From NCBI GenBank assembly GCA_965212245.1, contig OZ243107.1:1488001-1552000 (forward strand): DNA of 64,000 nt, in the 5' to 3' direction. This document shows, in pieces, positions 24,497 through 33,178 of the stretch. Origin of the DNA: CAKZNE01 sp040222435. Its GTDB lineage: Bacteria > Bacteroidota > Bacteroidia > Flavobacteriales > Schleiferiaceae. The notes under the pieces are model-generated. The model made no database searches and was not told the DNA's origin. It was given only the letters and a program-made list of their open reading frames with translations. The position numbers and the translations under genes were made by a program. Each line of letters starts with the position of its first letter. Position 1 is the stretch's first letter.

Positions 24497-25254
24497 TGTA
24501 TCGTGTATTGATCATAGAAGATGAGGCTCCTGCCCTCCAGCGTCTTATGAACCTGGTGCAGGAGTACAATGCAGGTCTGGAGATAGCAGGTACAGCCGGC
24601 AGCATTAAACAGGCTGTGAAGTGGCTGGAGAAACACCCGGAACCGGAGCTTTTGTTGATGGATATCCAATTGAGTGATGGCCTTAGCACCGAAATATTTT
24701 CTCAGCATCACATTAAATGCCCCGTGATCTTTATTACGGCTTTTGATTCATTCCTTGTTCAGGCCTTTGAATACCATTGTATTGATTACGTTTTAAAGCC
24801 GGTGAAGCAGGAGCGGTTAAATTCAGCCCTGGATAAGTACTTTCATCTAAAAGAGCATTTTGAGGGTAAACTGTCTGAACTTGCCCGGAAGCTGCATGGA
24901 GGAAGCGGGTCTTCATATTTACAGCGTCTCCTGGTATCAAGAGGTATGGAACAGTTTAGCCTGAAGGTTTCTGATGTGGCCTATTTTTATTCAGAGCATA
25001 AAGTGGTATTTGCGGTAGGTAAGGAGGGCATACGCTATTTAACGGATAAAACCCTAACGGCTTTACAGGAAGAGCTGGAGCCTTCACTTTTTTACCGTAT
25101 CAATCGGAAATACCTGGTTCACGTAGAAGGTATCGGGTCTTTACGTCAGGCCGGTAAGGGAAGGTTAGAGATAAAACTTAATCCTCCGGTGGAGGATGAG
25201 GTAGTGGTAAGTCAGCCCAACGCAGCTGCCTTGAAAAACTGGCTGGAAAAATAA
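24496..25254 (+). CDS. LytTR-type response regulator
   Basis: 252 residues. Receiver domain with acidic pocket (IIEDEAP), phospho-acceptor Asp in LLMDIQLSDG, and conserved Thr/Lys (FITAFDS, YVLKPVK). A LytTR DNA-binding domain follows (about 145-250: RLLVSRGMEQFSLKVSDVAYFYSEHK, RYLTDKTLTALQEEL, FYRINRKYLVH). It is translationally coupled to the kinase. Targets are not evident; LytTR sites are direct repeats and none was seen close by. Confidence 0.94.
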   Translation: MYRVLIIEDEAPALQRLMNLVQEYNAGLEIAGTAGSIKQAVKWLEKHPEPELLLMDIQLSDGLSTEIFSQHHIKCPVIFITAFDSFLVQAFEYHCIDYVLKPVKQERLNSALDKYFHLKEHFEGKLSELARKLHGGSGSSYLQRLLVSRGMEQFSLKVSDVAYFYSEHKVVFAVGKEGIRYLTDKTLTALQEELEPSLFYRINRKYLVHVEGIGSLRQAGKGRLEIKLNPPVEDEVVVSQPNAAALKNWLEK

Positions 25255-25256
25255 AA

Positions 25257-25277
25257 AGCCCGGCTACCAGCCGGGCT
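25257..25277. terminator. bidirectional terminator
   Basis: AGCCCGGCT-ACC-AGCCGGGCT is a perfect 9-bp stem in the 29 bases between the convergent response-regulator and M1-peptidase genes. It is preceded by AAAA and followed by CTGTATTT, so it can serve both. Confidence 0.8.
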
Positions 25278-25283
25278 CTGTAT

Positions 25284-27188
25284 TTAAGCTTCTTGTTCCG
25301 TAGCTTCTTCTTTTGGTTCTTCATACTCCAAAAGCTTATCCATGGTTTCGCGGCTTACCGCATGGTAATTCGGGCGGGCTTTAGCGTAAATATCTTTAGC
25401 CATTTCAGCTTTTCCACTTTCAAGCAACGCCTCATAGGTAGGCGTGAGAAACTTTCTCCGGCCTACGTGGATGAGAAAATCCTCTACCCTTGGGTATACC
25501 GGTTCATAGTCATGGCGAATAGTGGGTTGAAACCAGGCAGCGACAATCTCACTATTACCGGATTGCGTAAAGCCATACACCTGATCCAGCTGAGCAAGTT
25601 GCTCTTTGTTTATGTCTTCAGGTAAGTGATTAATGAAGTGCAGCCATTCATGGGTAGTCCACTTTTCAGCTGTTCCTTCAGGGGGATATAACTTTTTGTT
25701 CAGTATATTTTTCAGAGCCACATCCACCGCTGCAAAACGGCCCGATTCTACTTGGGGAAGATTATCCGGAATACCGGGTTCATAGATCCATTCCCTGACC
25801 TGTAGTTTACTGGCTTGCTCCTGGGTAAGCAGGTTAGCCATCAGGTAATCCACAAAACCTTCTGTAGTCATTACCGAAAACTTATTTTTTTCAAAGTAAT
25901 TCTTCAGGAATTCATCAAAGCGTTCACGGCCTACTTCTTCCTCTATCAACCGCAAAAAGAAATAACCTTTGTCGTAAGGAATGGAGGTTACGCCTTCATC
26001 GGGGTTACGTCCTTCCAGGTTAAGCTTTAGTTTGGTGTCTTCAGGAATTTCTTTCATCATATCTGCTGCTTCTTTCTGAAGTCCGTCACGGGTCAGGCTG
26101 GCCAGCATTTCTGAATAATCATGGCCATATACTTCTTCCATAATACGGTGCTCAAAGTATACGGTAAAACCTTCATTCAACCAGAAGTCATCCCAGGTAG
26201 CATTGGTTACCAGGTTTCCACTCCAGCTATGGGCCAGTTCATGGGCCACCAGGCTAACCAAAGAACGGTCTCCTGCCAGGATGGTAGGTGTGGCAAAGGT
26301 TAAGCGTGGGTTTTCCATACCCCCAAAAGGAAAGGAGGGGGGAAGCACAATGATATCATACTGACCCCAGGCATAAGGGCCATACAGACCTTCGGCTGCC
26401 TGAACCATATTTTCCAGATCCTGAAACTCATTAACCGAAATCCCCAACATAGATGGTTCAGCATATACACCCGTGCGTTCACTGATGGCTTCAAAAGCTA
26501 CATCACCCACCGAAAGAGCCATCAGGTAAGAGGGTATAGGCTGTGGCATTTTAAAACGGTATGAACCGGAACTGTTTTTAGATTTCGGGTTTTCGGCACT
26601 CATCAAAGCCAGCATGTCGGATGGAACTTCAACCTTGGCATCATACGTAAAACGAATACCAGGACTATCCTGGGTAGGTATCCATGAGCGGGCCAGGATA
26701 GCTTGTGATTGGGTGAATAAAAAGGGTAACTCTTTTCCCGCTGTTTGAGCAGGGTCCAGCCACTGCAGAGCACGGGCGCTATCAGTGGTAGCATAGCGAA
26801 TGCTCACCTGTTCTGATTCCGGTGTAATGGAAATGTGTAATGGACGCCCCAGGTCTTCTTTAAAATCACCCAGTTTATAGTTCCCCGTTTTACCATCAAC
26901 CATTACCTCCTTAATATCCAGTCCGTAGGTGTCAAATATAATTTCACCAGCTTCGCCTGATGTCTCAATATCCCAGGTTGCCGTAGCTTGTATACGTTCG
27001 TTCTCAAAATTAACTTTGGCGTCCCAGTTTAAGTGGGTTACTACAGCTGTATTAGGTTGCGCATAAGTATGCACATCATTTACATACTCTTTAGATTCCG
27101 TATTTTTCACATCTTCATTTTTGGAGTTGTTACAAGACAGCAACACTGATGAGGCCAGGGCCAAAAACAATATGGATTGGTATTTCAT
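25284..27188 (-). CDS. M1 family metallopeptidase lipoprotein (leukotriene A4 hydrolase-like)
   Basis: 634 residues. Lipoprotein signal peptide with lipobox LLSC (Cys near 19). N-terminal beta domain, GGMENPRLTF substrate-binding motif, zinc site HELAHSW with the distal Glu in NEGFTVYFE, and a C-terminal helical domain like that of LTA4 hydrolase (from about 480). It should remove N-terminal residues from peptides in the periplasm or at the outer membrane. A short acidic C-terminal tail (EEPKEEATEQEA) is unusual but harmless. Monocistronic by context. Confidence 0.93.
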   Translation of the reverse strand: MKYQSILFLALASSVLLSCNNSKNEDVKNTESKEYVNDVHTYAQPNTAVVTHLNWDAKVNFENERIQATATWDIETSGEAGEIIFDTYGLDIKEVMVDGKTGNYKLGDFKEDLGRPLHISITPESEQVSIRYATTDSARALQWLDPAQTAGKELPFLFTQSQAILARSWIPTQDSPGIRFTYDAKVEVPSDMLALMSAENPKSKNSSGSYRFKMPQPIPSYLMALSVGDVAFEAISERTGVYAEPSMLGISVNEFQDLENMVQAAEGLYGPYAWGQYDIIVLPPSFPFGGMENPRLTFATPTILAGDRSLVSLVAHELAHSWSGNLVTNATWDDFWLNEGFTVYFEHRIMEEVYGHDYSEMLASLTRDGLQKEAADMMKEIPEDTKLKLNLEGRNPDEGVTSIPYDKGYFFLRLIEEEVGRERFDEFLKNYFEKNKFSVMTTEGFVDYLMANLLTQEQASKLQVREWIYEPGIPDNLPQVESGRFAAVDVALKNILNKKLYPPEGTAEKWTTHEWLHFINHLPEDINKEQLAQLDQVYGFTQSGNSEIVAAWFQPTIRHDYEPVYPRVEDFLIHVGRRKFLTPTYEALLESGKAEMAKDIYAKARPNYHAVSRETMDKLLEYEEPKEEATEQEA

Positions 27189-27262
27189 TATGTTAAATAT
27201 TTAAGCCTGTGCAATATGGCAAATATTGAAGGAACAGGCCTGCCTTCATATTCTAAATTTTT

Positions 27263-27268
27263 AAGGAG
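27263..27268 (+). promoter_or_regulatory. unusually good Shine-Dalgarno sequence
   Basis: AAGGAG lies 5 bases before the ATG of the small membrane protein at 27274. Nearly all other genes in the window lack such a site, as expected for Bacteroidota. Confidence 0.55.
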
Positions 27269-27273
27269 AAGCT

Positions 27274-27621
27274 ATGAATTGGATTATCGGACTTATCATT
27301 AATACACTGGCGGTTTTTGCTACAGCCTGGCTGTTGGGCGATGCAGTGGAAGTATCAGGTTTTTCAACGGCTATACTGGTAGCTCTGGTGCTGGCCATAT
27401 TTAACATTACCCTTAAGCCGTTAATGATTTTGCTTACACTACCGTTTACAGTCATTACTTTCGGTTTATTTCTCTTTATAATAAATGCGCTGATCATCAT
27501 GGCCACGGATAGTCTGATCAGCGGATTTGGGGTTCGTAACTTCTGGTGGGCCCTGCTTTTTAGCCTGGTCCTTTCCATGTTGAATTCAGTTATGATCCGG
27601 CTGGGAAAGAAAAAGGTCTAA
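27274..27621 (+). CDS. phage-holin-family (PF04020-type) small membrane protein
   Basis: 115 residues, four membrane helices (about 4-24, 28-46, 55-80, 88-108). The pattern MNWIIGLIINTLAVFATAWLLGD, ILVALVLAIFNITLKPLMILLTLP and NALIIMATD is typical of this 'phage holin family protein' group, which is chromosomal and not phage-derived in most hosts. Function unknown. Its stop overlaps the stop of the convergent T9SS gene (27618) by two bases. Confidence 0.85.
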   Translation: MNWIIGLIINTLAVFATAWLLGDAVEVSGFSTAILVALVLAIFNITLKPLMILLTLPFTVITFGLFLFIINALIIMATDSLISGFGVRNFWWALLFSLVLSMLNSVMIRLGKKKV

Positions 27622-29609
27622 TTGAGGATCAACTTCTTATTATGGGTTTCAGTTCCATTGGAAAAGCGAAGTATATACACGCCTTTAGGGAAAGCTGAAA
27701 AATCAAGTTCTTTATCAAATTCACTTTCTCCCTCGTATATATTTTGCCATACTATACCGCCATTCACGTCCAGAAGACTACAGTTGAGGTCGGTGCGGTC
27801 TGCGCCATAAAAGCTAAAGTTTACCTTGCCGTTTTCAGAGGGGTTGGGGTATAACTGAATCAGGTCTTTTAAAGCATATTCATGGGAGCCTATGCCCAGC
27901 CCCACGGTAAAGTAATGCCGTATCTCGGTTCCGAAATTTCCGGTAAAGGTTTGGTTAAAGAAAGATCCCCCGTTGTTCCGAAGGCTGGCACTTCCCGAGC
28001 CGTCATTATTACCAAAAAAAGCTAAACCATCCTTATCCGTATCACCAATCAGTAATTCATAACAACCGGGTGACAGGTTAAATGTATCGATATAATTAGT
28101 GGAAGGACTTAAGGACAATGGGCTTACGGATTTCAATACCGTTCCATCAGCACTTTTTAAAGACCAGAAAGTCTCATGACTGGCAGTATTGGTACGCAAC
28201 AGGAATTTTAGTTGAGCCGGATATACGGGCGGTGCCGTAAAAGCTGCTTTTTTGGAGTTGTTTAAGGCGTATTCATCGGCTTGTCCATTCGGGTTATCAA
28301 CTGAAGCAAGGAAATGAAGGCTGCCGGTATAGGTTTCCCAATCTACCGGATCGGGAATTTCAATGCTTACGATCTCTGACTCCATTGGAGCGAGATTCCC
28401 ACTCCAGGTATAATTTAGGATGTTTCCCCCTTCTATGCCGTACCGGATATCACAACTGGTGAGGTTTTGTGAGCCATTGTTTTTAATTTTAAGGATCACC
28501 TTGCCACAAACGGGGTTCATACGTGCGTACTCATCCGTTTTAGAAGGAGCAAGAATGTCTGCCAACTCTACGTCATGAGCAAAGGAAAATGCTCCGAACT
28601 GAAAATATTGAGTGGTAAAATAATATCCGGCCGGGGTTTCACCGGCAGGAACGGAATATACATAAGGCTCCACATCTATGTTAATGGAAAGGCTGTTATT
28701 GGAGCTTACAAAAGAGGTGAGATCATGATCATAATGAAATGCTTTATCACCGGGACACCAGTTGGCACGATCGTATAACCATGTTCCGGCCTGTGGCCAG
28801 ATGGGGTTCAGACCACAATCATTCCGCCACATAGCCTGGGTGGCTATTTGCTGATTGTTGACCTTCAGGTAATAATCTTTTTCGCAAAACTCCGCACAGT
28901 TCAAAGCATTTACAAAGCCGTGGCCGGTTGGAATTACCCGCACCATGGCCCCCTGGGCTGCCGGTAGTACAGAAACTGTTTTAGTGTTCAGGAACTGGCT
29001 TTCAAATGAAGCGGAATTAATGTAATCCTTATACCCGTTATATACATTCTCCACACTGAGGGCCGGGCGTGCGGGTGTACCTTCAACAAAGATGAACTCG
29101 GTAGTGGCACTAAACCCGCTGGACCAACCTGAATAAAAGGCCTGAACCTTTACCGAATCATGCAGTAATGATGAATAGTCCGTAATGTCAAAAATAAAAT
29201 CGTGTTCCCAATTATTGGGCAAGCTACCACCATAAGGCGTTATTACCCGGGCCAGCTCAAAAGGCTCTTCTACCTCAAAAACATTCCAGGTGGTATCTGT
29301 AACCAGCGGATTGGTAGAGATGGTGTCAATAGAAGCTACGGTGCTGTCCATTATTCCGGAGGGTATCATCAGCCTGATGCGGGTGGTATAATCCCAATCA
29401 CTGCATCCCCCTGTGGCGCACCCCATGGTATACTTCAGCAGGATTTTATGATATGTTTTTCCGGGCGCTGGAAAAACAGCCCAGGCATTATAAGAGCCAT
29501 ACCAGGTCATGTCAGTTTTTTGATGCGCGATAACGCTGGTGGTATCGCCCGGGGCAGCAAAAGCATTTAAGGCCAGGAGACCAATTAAGCAAGTAAATAT
29601 GTTTTTCAT
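27618..29609 (-). CDS. PNGase F-like protein with T9SS sorting domain
   Basis: 663 residues. Signal peptide at 1-18 (MKNIFTCLIGLLALNAFA). The next 350 residues resemble the two jelly-roll domains of peptide-N-glycosidase F: GGCSDWDYTTR matches the segment holding the catalytic Asp (D60), and NCAEFCEKDYYL plus YDRANWCPGD match the segment holding E206 and its disulfides. The Glu118 region (TETW in PNGase F) is replaced by QAFYSGW, with no Glu. A beta-sandwich domain follows and then a type A sorting domain (YPNPSENGKVNFSF to KKLILN). Predicted to be a surface protein acting on, or binding, N-glycans; activity is uncertain. ATGA overlap with the DUF502 gene upstream. Confidence 0.85.
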   Translation of the reverse strand: MKNIFTCLIGLLALNAFAAPGDTTSVIAHQKTDMTWYGSYNAWAVFPAPGKTYHKILLKYTMGCATGGCSDWDYTTRIRLMIPSGIMDSTVASIDTISTNPLVTDTTWNVFEVEEPFELARVITPYGGSLPNNWEHDFIFDITDYSSLLHDSVKVQAFYSGWSSGFSATTEFIFVEGTPARPALSVENVYNGYKDYINSASFESQFLNTKTVSVLPAAQGAMVRVIPTGHGFVNALNCAEFCEKDYYLKVNNQQIATQAMWRNDCGLNPIWPQAGTWLYDRANWCPGDKAFHYDHDLTSFVSSNNSLSINIDVEPYVYSVPAGETPAGYYFTTQYFQFGAFSFAHDVELADILAPSKTDEYARMNPVCGKVILKIKNNGSQNLTSCDIRYGIEGGNILNYTWSGNLAPMESEIVSIEIPDPVDWETYTGSLHFLASVDNPNGQADEYALNNSKKAAFTAPPVYPAQLKFLLRTNTASHETFWSLKSADGTVLKSVSPLSLSPSTNYIDTFNLSPGCYELLIGDTDKDGLAFFGNNDGSGSASLRNNGGSFFNQTFTGNFGTEIRHYFTVGLGIGSHEYALKDLIQLYPNPSENGKVNFSFYGADRTDLNCSLLDVNGGIVWQNIYEGESEFDKELDFSAFPKGVYILRFSNGTETHNKKLILN

Positions 29610-30223
29610 GGTAATGGTTTTGGGTCCGGATCTCTCGGATCATCTTCCGGTGAAAGAGACTCCAGGGTTTCTTGTTTGGTTACATTGGTTACACCACCGC
29701 TCATAGTATATTTCATTAAATCTGATGAAATCACATCCAGCGGCTCTACATAGCTTTCGGGTACCAGAAACACATTTCCGGAAATATTATAAGAATGTGG
29801 AATATACACCGTGATAAGGTCGTGATTTTTGCCGAGATGTTTAAAATTATCATTGGTGATAAATCCCAGTCTGCGTATTTGCGACTCTTCATATAGCTTA
29901 ACGCTTACCGGACGGCTAAAACTCTTTTTGTCCCCTACAAAGGCATTCATAAGGTCCTTTACGGAGGTGTAGATTACATTTACGAGTGGAGCTTTTTTGA
30001 TCCAACCCTCAAAAGCCTGGATAATGCGATCCGAAAGTAAGTGGCTACCTAATACCCCCATGGCCGTAATAAAGAGGAAGATGAAAAGAATACCAAGGCC
30101 AGGGATTTCTATGGGTATAATGCTATCCAGCATTACAAAAACAGACCAGATCACATAGATGGTTACTGCCAGAGGAACGGTATATAAAAGTCCTTGCAAA
30201 AAGTATTTTAAAATGCTTTTCAT
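29606..30223 (-). CDS. DUF502 family membrane protein
   Basis: 205 residues, two membrane helices (about 8-30, 42-65), then a conserved soluble part (GSHLLSDRIIQAFEGWIKKAPLVN, IYTSVKDLMNAFVGDKKSF, ITVYIPHSYNISGNVFLVP) characteristic of DUF502. Function unknown. Translational coupling on both sides: its ATG overlaps the MmcQ stop (ATGA) and its end overlaps the PNGase-like ATG. The C-terminal tail is Pro/Asp-rich. Confidence 0.9.
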   Translation of the reverse strand: MKSILKYFLQGLLYTVPLAVTIYVIWSVFVMLDSIIPIEIPGLGILFIFLFITAMGVLGSHLLSDRIIQAFEGWIKKAPLVNVIYTSVKDLMNAFVGDKKSFSRPVSVKLYEESQIRRLGFITNDNFKHLGKNHDLITVYIPHSYNISGNVFLVPESYVEPLDVISSDLMKYTMSGGVTNVTKQETLESLSPEDDPRDPDPKPLP

Positions 30224-30579
30224 GATTCAGAGTTTAGTTGCTCACGTAGTTTTTTGGATAGTCCGGCTACCACCAGCTTATAAGAATCATCAATCCATTC
30301 CCGGATCTGTTTATCCGGAACAGAGCCATCAATAATAACGGTATTCCAGTTTTTTTTACTCATGTGGTAGCCAGGCAATACTGAGGGGTATTGTTCCCTC
30401 AGTTCAATAGCAAGCGCGGGATCACATTTAAGGTTCACCCGTAAATCAACCGAAGCCAAAGAGGTAAGGGCAAACATTTTCCCCACCACCTTAAATACCA
30501 GTACATCCTCTCCAAAAGGAGTGCCTTCCGTAGTGCCTGGTTTAGCCAGGCAGTATGCTCTTAAGTCTTCAATATTCAA
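30220..30579 (-). CDS. MmcQ/YjbR family protein
   Basis: 119 residues. The double-wing fold pattern is clear: AYCLAKPGTTEGTPFGEDVLVFKVVGKMFALTS, VNLKCDPALAIELREQYP, GYHMSKKNWNTVIIDGSVPD, and WIDDSYKLVVAGLSKK. The family is annotated as DNA-binding from fold similarity, with no defined target. First gene of the minus-strand run to 27618. Confidence 0.93.
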   Translation of the reverse strand: MNIEDLRAYCLAKPGTTEGTPFGEDVLVFKVVGKMFALTSLASVDLRVNLKCDPALAIELREQYPSVLPGYHMSKKNWNTVIIDGSVPDKQIREWIDDSYKLVVAGLSKKLREQLNSES

Positions 30580-30662
30580 TTGGCCCGGGTTTTTAAATGG
30601 GATTCAAAGTTCTGAATTCTTTAGTAATTTTAAAGCTTACTAATAAAAGAAGAAGACGGATA

Positions 30663-31394
30663 ATGAAATGGAATGAGGTAAACCTGGAAAATGTTTTACA
30701 GAAAGAGCGGAATCGTGATGAAAAACGAAACCCTGATAAAGTACTGGAAGCGTTTAAAGCATTATTGAAGAATGATGACCTCAGTGATGAGTCAGTTGCT
30801 GAGGTTTTTCAAAAAGAGCCTGAGAGTCAGGATCAGATTAAGGTAAAGCTTCTTGATGTAAACCGTATTTTTAGCGGAGGGCAGATCAAAAAATTATGTA
30901 CGGATTACCGTTTGCGATTTTTACCGGCACGGCACTTTAAAGGTGAAATACCCTATGAAGCTATTTCACATATTAAGAAGTTACAACACCACGGCTGTGG
31001 TGAACTTATAGATTTTAAAATTCTGGCTCCGGCACCCATGTTTAACCTGGTAGACCAGGATAAGGATCCCTTACTTTTTCTGGCCCTGGGTAATAACCGT
31101 TATTACCTTGTACATAAATGGGGTAGTGATTTAAGTGTATTCAGGAAGCTATGGGTCTTTCCCTTCCGGAGCTTCAAAACCCTTATAAGTTGTGTAGCCG
31201 CTTTGGCTATGTTGGTCGTCATGAGTATTCCTGATGAGGTGATCATGGGTCCCCATCACAGCAATGCGCTGAGCCTTAGAGTCATATTCTTCTTTTATAT
31301 GTTTATCGCTTTTTCCGGGTTAACGGTGCTGTATGGGTTCAGCAGGATGAAAAATTTTAACGGTACACTTTGGGATAGCAGATACATTGACTAA
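30663..31394 (+). CDS. membrane protein of unknown function
   Basis: Not recognised. The ATG at 30663 is preferred over 30597 because the extra 22 residues are basic and unlike a signal. 243 residues. The first 170 are soluble and charged, with a conserved-looking middle (LPARHFKGEIPYEAISHIKKLQ, FKILAPAPMFNLVDQDKDPLLF, NNRYYLVHKWGSDL). Two membrane helices follow near 180-200 and 210-232, then a short tail. The N-terminus should be cytoplasmic. It is a single-gene plus-strand unit between two minus-strand blocks. Confidence 0.7.
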   Translation: MKWNEVNLENVLQKERNRDEKRNPDKVLEAFKALLKNDDLSDESVAEVFQKEPESQDQIKVKLLDVNRIFSGGQIKKLCTDYRLRFLPARHFKGEIPYEAISHIKKLQHHGCGELIDFKILAPAPMFNLVDQDKDPLLFLALGNNRYYLVHKWGSDLSVFRKLWVFPFRSFKTLISCVAALAMLVVMSIPDEVIMGPHHSNALSLRVIFFFYMFIAFSGLTVLYGFSRMKNFNGTLWDSRYID

Positions 31395-31451
31395 GGGATC
31401 CGGGTAGCAGTAGCTTGATCTATAAAACGGATGTAGAAAGAAGAAAGACTC

Positions 31452-32156
31452 TTAAATTTCGTCCAGCTGACCCACAAATTTCAGTGGGTCCATAGCATGC
31501 TCCACACGGTAATCACCTATGGCCGTTCTGCGCAGGGCAGCGAGGTGCCCGCCACTGTTTAAAGCTTTTCCAATATCATTAGCCAGGCTACGGATGTAAG
31601 TGCCCTTGCTGCACACCACCTTAAAATGCAGAGACTGGTCTTTTAGCTCGGCTTTAAACTCATGAATATGGACTGTGCGGCTTTTCATTTCCATATCAAT
31701 ACCCTGGCGAGCCAGCTCATAGGCCTTTTGCCCATCTTTTTTGATGGCTGAAAAAACCGGGGGAATTTGCTCTATCTCTCCGGTAAAATGACCCTGAATG
31801 ACCTCATTTACCATTTGCTGATTGATATGTTCGGTAGGATAGGTGTCATCAATGTCGGTTTCCAGGTCAAAGCTGGGAGTGGTAGCGCCCAGCTTAATGG
31901 TGCCGGTGTATTCTTTATGCTGGCCCATAAAGTTGTTGATCTGCTTGGTGGCTTTACCAGTGCATATAATAAGCAACCCGGTAGCCAATGGGTCTAAGGT
32001 ACCGGCATGACCTACCTTGATTTTTCGGATGTCAAAATTCCTGCGGATAGCGTAGCGGATCTTATTAACCACGTCAAAGGAAGTCCATGTCAAAGGCTTG
32101 TCTATGAACAAGACCTGGCCTTCCTGAAAATAGGATTTGGAATAATTATTTGACAA
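31452..32156 (-). CDS. truB: tRNA pseudouridine(55) synthase TruB
   Basis: 234 residues. It makes pseudouridine 55 in the T arm of tRNAs. Catalytic Asp in GHAGTLDPLATGLL, KEYTGTIKLGATTPSFD, YELARQGI, and the SKGTYIRSLANDIG motif. It lacks the C-terminal PUA extension found in longer homologues, which is normal in Bacteroidota. It overlaps uppP by 11 nt. Confidence 0.97.
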   Translation of the reverse strand: MSNNYSKSYFQEGQVLFIDKPLTWTSFDVVNKIRYAIRRNFDIRKIKVGHAGTLDPLATGLLIICTGKATKQINNFMGQHKEYTGTIKLGATTPSFDLETDIDDTYPTEHINQQMVNEVIQGHFTGEIEQIPPVFSAIKKDGQKAYELARQGIDMEMKSRTVHIHEFKAELKDQSLHFKVVCSKGTYIRSLANDIGKALNSGGHLAALRRTAIGDYRVEHAMDPLKFVGQLDEI

Positions 32157-32943
32157 GGAAAACGGAGGCTATGGCCAGGGCACCAATAATAAAGCAGTAT
32201 AAGGAGAAGTAGTTAAGGTTAAAACGCTTAACAATATCTATCATCCAGTTACACGCCCAAAGGCCGGTAATAAAAGCGGCTCCAAAAGCCAGAAGCAGGT
32301 TTACAGGATCTATACTTTCCACCTGCAAAGCGCCCCCCATAATATCCTTTGCCATTTTCCCGAAAATAAGGGGTACCACCATCAGAAATGAAAAGCGGGC
32401 CGCTCTTTCACGGTCTACTTTTAAAAGTACTGAGGTGGATATGGTGGCTCCGCTGCGACTTATACCGGGTAATATGGCGATGGCCTGTGCGATGCCTATA
32501 ATAATAGCATCTTTAACCGTAACCTCTTTTTCACCGGGTTTAACATTATTGGCAAAAAGCAATAACAAACCGGTGACAATAAGCATAAGGCCAACCAATA
32601 ATATATTACCACCAAACAGCTTTTCTATGTAATCCTCAAAAAGAATACCCACCAGAGCAGCGGGGATCATAGAAACGACTATGCGCATGCAAAACATGCT
32701 TTCTTCATTCTTTTTGAACTGGAAAAGGCCCCGTAAAAGATATAACACTTCATGCCGGTAGATGATGATGGTAGCCAAAGCAGTAGCAAAGTGTACTACT
32801 ACTGTAAAGAGCATACTTTCTTTAGGAATACTATCATCTCCCAAAATGGATTTAGCCAGCTCAAGGTGGCCACTGCTACTAACGGGAAGAAACTCGGTAA
32901 GCCCCTGGATAACGCCCAGGATAAGCGATTCAGCTTTAGTCAT
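32146..32943 (-). CDS. uppP: undecaprenyl-diphosphatase UppP (BacA)
   Basis: 265 residues, about eight membrane helices. It recycles undecaprenyl diphosphate, the lipid carrier of peptidoglycan synthesis. Family motifs: GVIQGLTEFLPVSSSGHLEL near the N-terminus, and PGISRSGATIS in the second half. It overlaps the DUF3098 gene upstream by 8 nt and truB downstream, within the common Bacteroidota order ftsX-DUF3098-uppP-truB. Confidence 0.97.
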   Translation of the reverse strand: MTKAESLILGVIQGLTEFLPVSSSGHLELAKSILGDDSIPKESMLFTVVVHFATALATIIIYRHEVLYLLRGLFQFKKNEESMFCMRIVVSMIPAALVGILFEDYIEKLFGGNILLVGLMLIVTGLLLLFANNVKPGEKEVTVKDAIIIGIAQAIAILPGISRSGATISTSVLLKVDRERAARFSFLMVVPLIFGKMAKDIMGGALQVESIDPVNLLLAFGAAFITGLWACNWMIDIVKRFNLNYFSLYCFIIGALAIASVFLVK

Positions 32944-33166
32944 CTGAAGGATGGTACATTATGGCGAAAATTTCAACTATAAGCCCTATCATAATAAGCA
33001 GGGGAGCCCAGGTGATACGCAAAGGAGAAAATATTTCCGGATTAAATACTTCCGGGTTTTCGCTGCCTCCGCCCATCATTAAAAGGTAACCTACAATCAT
33101 CAGTACAATTCCTGAGATCATCAGGATGTAGTTTCTTTTCTCAAAAACAAAAGTTTGTTTTTCCAT
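32936..33166 (-). CDS. DUF3098 family membrane protein
   Basis: 76 residues from the ATG at 33166 (an upstream in-frame ATG at 33175 adds three residues). Two membrane helices: NYILMISGIVLMIVGYLLMMGG and TWAPLLIMIGLIVEIFAIM, joined by a short loop (SENPEVFNPEIFSPLR). The pattern is that of DUF3098, always found next to ftsX and uppP in Bacteroidota. Function unknown; the context points to division or cell-wall synthesis. Confidence 0.9.
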   Translation of the reverse strand: MEKQTFVFEKRNYILMISGIVLMIVGYLLMMGGGSENPEVFNPEIFSPLRITWAPLLIMIGLIVEIFAIMYHPSDD

Positions 33167-33178
33167 AATATCCAAAAT

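Noticed and set aside
27274..27621. Considered as a phage remnant because of the 'holin' family name
   Set aside because: No other phage gene nearby; the PF04020-type protein is a common chromosomal membrane protein.
29202..29570. Plus-strand frame of 122 codons opposite the PNGase F-like gene
   Set aside because: Shadow frame; the minus strand carries the recognisable protein.
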